Below are positions 61,410-64,000 of a stretch of 64,000 nucleotides of DNA, one piece after another (the stretch's first letter is position 1; each line of letters starts with the position of its first letter). The DNA is from Protula sp. h YS-2021 (taxonomy: Eukaryota > Annelida > Polychaeta > Sabellida > Serpulidae): the NCBI GenBank assembly GCA_949752745.1, contig OX457027.1, positions 78,609,214 through 78,673,213 of the forward strand. Direction: 5' to 3'. The notes beneath the pieces are model-generated. The model made no database searches, was not told the origin of the DNA, and saw only the letters and a program-made list of their open reading frames with translations. The translations under genes were made by a program, and so were the position numbers.

Positions 61410-62498
61410 TTACATGTAAGTTTTCATGAGATGCTTGTAAAATCGCGGAGTCATCTCATTGAAACCATCCAGAAAGGCTGTTGGTAAACCACCTGTTAAA
61501 GATTGTCTCATGACAATCACTAAAAAGTCTCCTGGTTTCCGAAGCCCTTGTATCCATTGAAACAGCATTGGCATGGTGAAATGTCCTTTTTCATAGAGGT
61601 AGGCCATCATATCATACACCTTAATGCGTTCTTCAAGGTATTTGAAACCATGTAGCATCATCTTTGCACATTTGGAATCGCGACCCTCATTCACATGCTT
61701 CGGCTCTGGCAGACACAACGCCTTAAACTGTTCCTCATGAAGGAGTTTAAACAGTTGAACAAAACGCCGAGTCATGGCTTCGGTGAACTTTGGCTGTGAC
61801 ACCGGAACATCCTCTACGCTTCCTTCTAGCATGAACATGAGCATAATGACAGTATTCACTTCTTCCATTAGGTACATGTACGTGTGCTTGTCGAAAAAGC
61901 CTTCTTCACATAAACACCATAAAATGTTGCAATCAATCAGAGGAAGCACGGCTTGAAAGTTTCTTTTCAACAGCGTCACATCTTTCTCAGTCACAGGGAT
62001 GGTCTTACTCGATTCAAATTTCAATTTCATATGCTTGTCTTCTTCATCATCGCTTAAAATGTCCACTTCTGAATCCTCAGACTCCTCGTCCCCGGACTCG
62101 CCCCCGTCCCCGTCCCCGCTGCCGGGCTCGGCGGCACTCGTTTCTTCGTTAAGTTGCTTCAAATGAGCTTTTAACTTTGTGCTGAGTTGTGTGTTTCTCC
62201 CATTGACAAGTGCATTTGCAACCCAGAACGGGTAGTCGGGGCCCTCAGGATCTGGCATCCCTTCCTCTATTCCTTGTTGTATCCCTTGCTGTATCCCTTG
62301 CTGCACTGTAGGTATATCTGACGGAATGCCTACCGGTTCCTCCAAGTCTTTTTCAGCCTCTGCCATGTTAGCCAAGAATGCATCAATCTCTTCCACTGGT
62401 AATACACTATCAAAAGTTAACGGTTCCACCCCAAACAAGTCATCCATGTCCGTGTTGATGGCTGGAGGAAGAGGAGGTGTATTCAGCAACGCTTCCAT
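61410..62498 (-). CDS. Acidic-linker protein with possible CARD-like helical domain
   Basis: From ATG 62498, 362 residues. N-terminal part Pro/Leu/Asp-rich (MEALLNTPPLPPAINTDMDD) with the repeated peptide QQGIQQGIQQGI. Residues about 124-155 form a Gly/Asp/Glu/Ser-rich acidic linker. The C-terminal 190 residues are helical: LLKRNFQAVLPLIDCNILW with CEEGFFDKHTYMYL (175-210), RRFVQLFKLLHEEQFKALCL (244-263) and RIKVYDMMAYLYEKGHFTMP with WIQGLRKPGDFLVIVM (291-330). The order of an Arg-Asn start, an E-x-G-x-F turn, a LLxxL helix and a G-x-F-x-x-F/W-x-x-L-R end resembles death-fold CARD domains. Homology is not proven. First gene of the right block, with its own TATA. Confidence 0.55.
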   Translation of the reverse strand: MEALLNTPPLPPAINTDMDDLFGVEPLTFDSVLPVEEIDAFLANMAEAEKDLEEPVGIPSDIPTVQQGIQQGIQQGIEEGMPDPEGPDYPFWVANALVNGRNTQLSTKLKAHLKQLNEETSAAEPGSGDGDGGESGDEESEDSEVDILSDDEEDKHMKLKFESSKTIPVTEKDVTLLKRNFQAVLPLIDCNILWCLCEEGFFDKHTYMYLMEEVNTVIMLMFMLEGSVEDVPVSQPKFTEAMTRRFVQLFKLLHEEQFKALCLPEPKHVNEGRDSKCAKMMLHGFKYLEERIKVYDMMAYLYEKGHFTMPMLFQWIQGLRKPGDFLVIVMRQSLTGGLPTAFLDGFNEMTPRFYKHLMKTYM

Positions 62499-62531
62499 GA
62501 TCTGACCACACCTCAGCCTAGACCCCCCCCC

Positions 62532-62539
62532 CTTATATA
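62532..62539 (-). promoter_or_regulatory. TATA box plus G tract of the acidic-linker gene
   Basis: TATATAAG followed by nine G on the minus strand, about 35-40 bases upstream of ATG 62498. A second TATATATAAAG-like site lies on the plus strand at 62590-62602 just beyond. Confidence 0.6.
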
Positions 62540-62559
62540 TGAGTTTTCTTTCCTGCTGA

Positions 62560-62941
62560 AAATTTTTTGTAGGAGGGAGGGAGGGGTGGTTATATATAAA
62601 GTTTTGGGGAGGGGTGGGTGGGTGGTACACTTCAGCGCTTTATCAAAGCTTCATCAGCGCTTCAGCGGAAGTCGTTATTTTCAATCTCGTAATCACGCTA
62701 ACAACTGCACAAATGGCGTTTCGTTTATACAACCATCCATTTCGTCAAGAAAAATGTGTGGAAAATGGTTTAAACATACTAACATAAGTTTACTTTTTGT
62801 TTGGGAGAAATGATTTTTTAACTCTTCTTTGGTGGTAGGGAGGGGGGGGGGGTCGTTGACATTCTGTTCTTGGGGAGGGGGGGGGGGGGTCCTCTGTGTC
62901 GACGAGAGAGAGAGGAGGGAGGGGGGAGGGAGGGTGGTCTG
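62560..62941. other. Right non-TIR end region, G-rich
   Basis: Contains long G runs (62843-62852, 62876-62890) and a GGGAGGGAGGG stretch. On the minus strand a frame with HFSQTKSKLMLVCLNHFPHI and MDGCINETPFVQLLA is open from the TIR border to 62693, but its start lies in the TIR and it has no known family. It may be a remnant or a chance frame. Confidence 0.3.
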
Positions 62942-63028
62942 ACGTTTCGCACACACCATTTCGTCATCATTACCTGCATTGCCTGCAGTGCTTTCGAACT
63001 TTTGTAGAGAGCAGACGTGTCGAAAAAA

Positions 63029-63151
63029 AATGCAATACAAAAAGGAATTTTTCACTGAGGAACGCCTGGTGGCTTATCATTTCTCCAAAAAAGACGTAGA
63101 CTTATGGGAAGAGGTATATGTCGATTACCAGGCGTTGCTCTATGAAACATG
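63029..63151 (+). pseudogene. TIR-encoded hypothetical protein, right copy with premature stop
   Basis: Same start as the left copy (MQYKKEFFTEERLVAYHFSK), reading outward toward the right end. At 63149-63151 the codon is TGA where the left TIR has TGG (Trp). Beyond it the same frame continues (DFQCQHEEEFH and RRLKKKKGK) to about 63280. The two TIRs have thus diverged at a coding position. Confidence 0.6.
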
Positions 63152-63522
63152 AAGGGATTTTCAGTGTCAACACGAAGAAGAATTTCACTGCTTTGGCAAG
63201 GCGGCAGAAAAAAGCCATCGCCGGCTAAAGAAGAAAAAAGGAAAAATGTGTGGGAAATGCTTTTTTTTTTTAAAATAAAACTCTTATAACTCTCTCCGAT
63301 CCCCCCCCCCCCCCTCTTTCACTCGAGTCCCTACCATCCCCATACCATCCCCCATACACACACAACGTACAACGTTTCACCGGAAACAAACTTTTGCAAT
63401 CCTTGCATCAAATGACGTTTTCTTTCGTCATCACTCATCACTCTAACGTCCCGTGTGCGCGCCGTCTGTGCCGAGACCCGGGTGCACTTTCACACTTTTT
63501 AAAATAATGTGTGGTGGAACTC

Positions 63523-63560
63523 TTAAGAGAACCACCACAAAAGTGTGGTGGTTCTCTTAA
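63523..63560. repeat. Perfect hairpin 12 bp inside the right terminus
   Basis: Inverted counterpart of 43071-43108: two 17-base complementary arms (63523-63539 and 63544-63560) with the loop AAAG. Confidence 0.85.
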
Positions 63561-63572
63561 ATATACACTACT

Positions 63573-63578
63573 GAGGTG
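63573..63578. repeat. Target-site duplication, right copy (GAGGTG)
   Basis: Identical to 43053-43058 and directly abutting the right terminus. Confidence 0.9.
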
Positions 63579-64000
63579 GTCAAGGTAATCGAGGTATCTG
63601 TAACCGGTTTTTGAGATAATGGTCAGTCGTTCTCTAAGGTTGAAAACAAATGCGGATTTTACGACGTCTAACCTCTATCAGTGAGCCAAATTTCATCACT
63701 CTTCAGTAATTGGGAAAAACCAAACGCTGCCGCCAGCTTCAGCTTGCACACGCATGCTGTGATGGCTCTCATTGTAGACAGTTGGGCGATCAATACGCTT
63801 AGGCTGATATGCCAGTTCCTTTAACTGCGAAATCAAAGCGTTTGCTTGCTTATAAAGGGCGTCAATGGCAAAATTTCAGTGTCCATTTTGTCATATAAAA
63901 ATTGAGCTGGATCAACTACACATCCTACATTACGTCTCTGCCAAATTTGGTCGTCCTAAATTTCAATGTACATTTTTGCATACCAGCCTCGGTGGCCTAG
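63579..64000. other. Flanking host repeat sequence
   Basis: Directly after the target duplication lies GTCAAGGTAATCGAGG and GGTTTTTGAGATAATGGTCA, related to the dispersed repeat at 40.9-41.3 kb and 43.0 kb. No coding region was recognised. Confidence 0.4.

Larger units (their letters stand above)
43059..63572. mobile_element. Maverick/Polinton element, 20,514 bp, near complete
   Basis: Both ends begin with AGTAGTGT read inwards (a 5'-AG terminus, as in known Mavericks). They carry inverted repeats of about 624 and 631 bp and are flanked by a perfect GAGGTG duplication. The interior encodes protein-primed PolB, chromodomain integrase, A32/FtsK-like ATPase, adenain-like protease, double-jelly-roll-type major capsid, penton and several accessory genes. 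The element combines transposon and virus features, as in Polintons/adintoviruses. It sits beside or within older repeats including decayed Mavericks. It contains a 3.24-kb internal tandem duplication and a few inactivating mutations. Confidence 0.96.
62942..63572 (-). repeat. Right terminal inverted repeat
   Basis: Inverted partner of 43059-43682. The terminus is ACACTACT on the plus strand, reading AGTAGTGT inwards. The inner boundary is at ACGTTTCGCACA. Differences from the left copy include poly-A and poly-G/C run lengths and a Trp-to-stop change in the enclosed reading frame. Confidence 0.92.

Noticed and set aside
43059..63572. Classification of the element as an integrated adenovirus or a giant-virus fragment
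   Set aside because: An rve integrase with chromodomain, AG-ended TIRs with a 6-base target duplication, and the gene set fit Maverick/Polinton. Adenoviruses lack integrase.

Overview
The window is animal nuclear DNA. Two host genes with spliced exons and phased GT/AG junctions are visible: a RhoA-type small GTPase (3.0-4.4 kb, minus) and a beta-1,3-galactosyltransferase-like GT31 enzyme (27.3-28.7 kb, minus). Low gene density, a CR1/L2-like LINE, Ty3/gypsy copies and several Maverick/Polinton copies suggest an invertebrate metazoan, perhaps a lophotrochozoan. The phylum cannot be fixed from sequence alone.

Layout: 0-3 kb dispersed repeats and the probable RHOA 3' UTR; 3.0-4.4 kb RHOA; 6.2-9.1 kb small DNA-transposon-like inverted-repeat units; 10.2-14.0 kb a frameshifted Ty3/gypsy element, with a more decayed relative at 15.1-17.3 kb; 18.6-20.1 kb a 5'-truncated LINE (minus) ending in an (ATT)n tail; 20-25 kb degenerate tandem repeats; 27.2-28.7 kb GT31; 30-36 kb a decayed Maverick (genes on plus), possibly continuing to 37.6 kb; 41.3-43.0 kb a second decayed Maverick (minus).

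The main object is a nearly complete 20,514-bp Maverick/Polinton (adintovirus-like self-synthesizing element) at 43059-63572. It has about 0.63-kb terminal inverted repeats and a perfect 6-bp target-site duplication (GAGGTG). It carries the core set: protein-primed family B DNA polymerase, chromodomain integrase, packaging ATPase, adenain-like protease, major capsid, minor capsid/penton and small virion proteins. It also carries unusual cargo: a NADAR/YbiA-like protein, two paralogous proteins with PC4-like repeats, a protein with a possible CARD-like fold, Cys-rich proteins, and an outward-facing reading frame inside each TIR.

Architecture: PolB and a PC4-like gene read rightwards from the left end. 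A second block (62.5 to 58.6 kb) and a compact morphogenesis array (integrase to protease, 58.4 to 52.6 kb) read leftwards. In the array almost every gene overlaps the next, several by the tetranucleotide ATGA. Many upstream regions carry a TATAAAAG box, often next to a G tract.

The element is young but not wholly intact. A 3.24-kb segment (PC4-like tail, protease, major capsid, pVI-like gene and part of penton) is tandemly duplicated. Both major-capsid copies share an in-frame TAA. PolB has one frameshift and one in-frame TAG. The extra penton copy is truncated and frameshifted.
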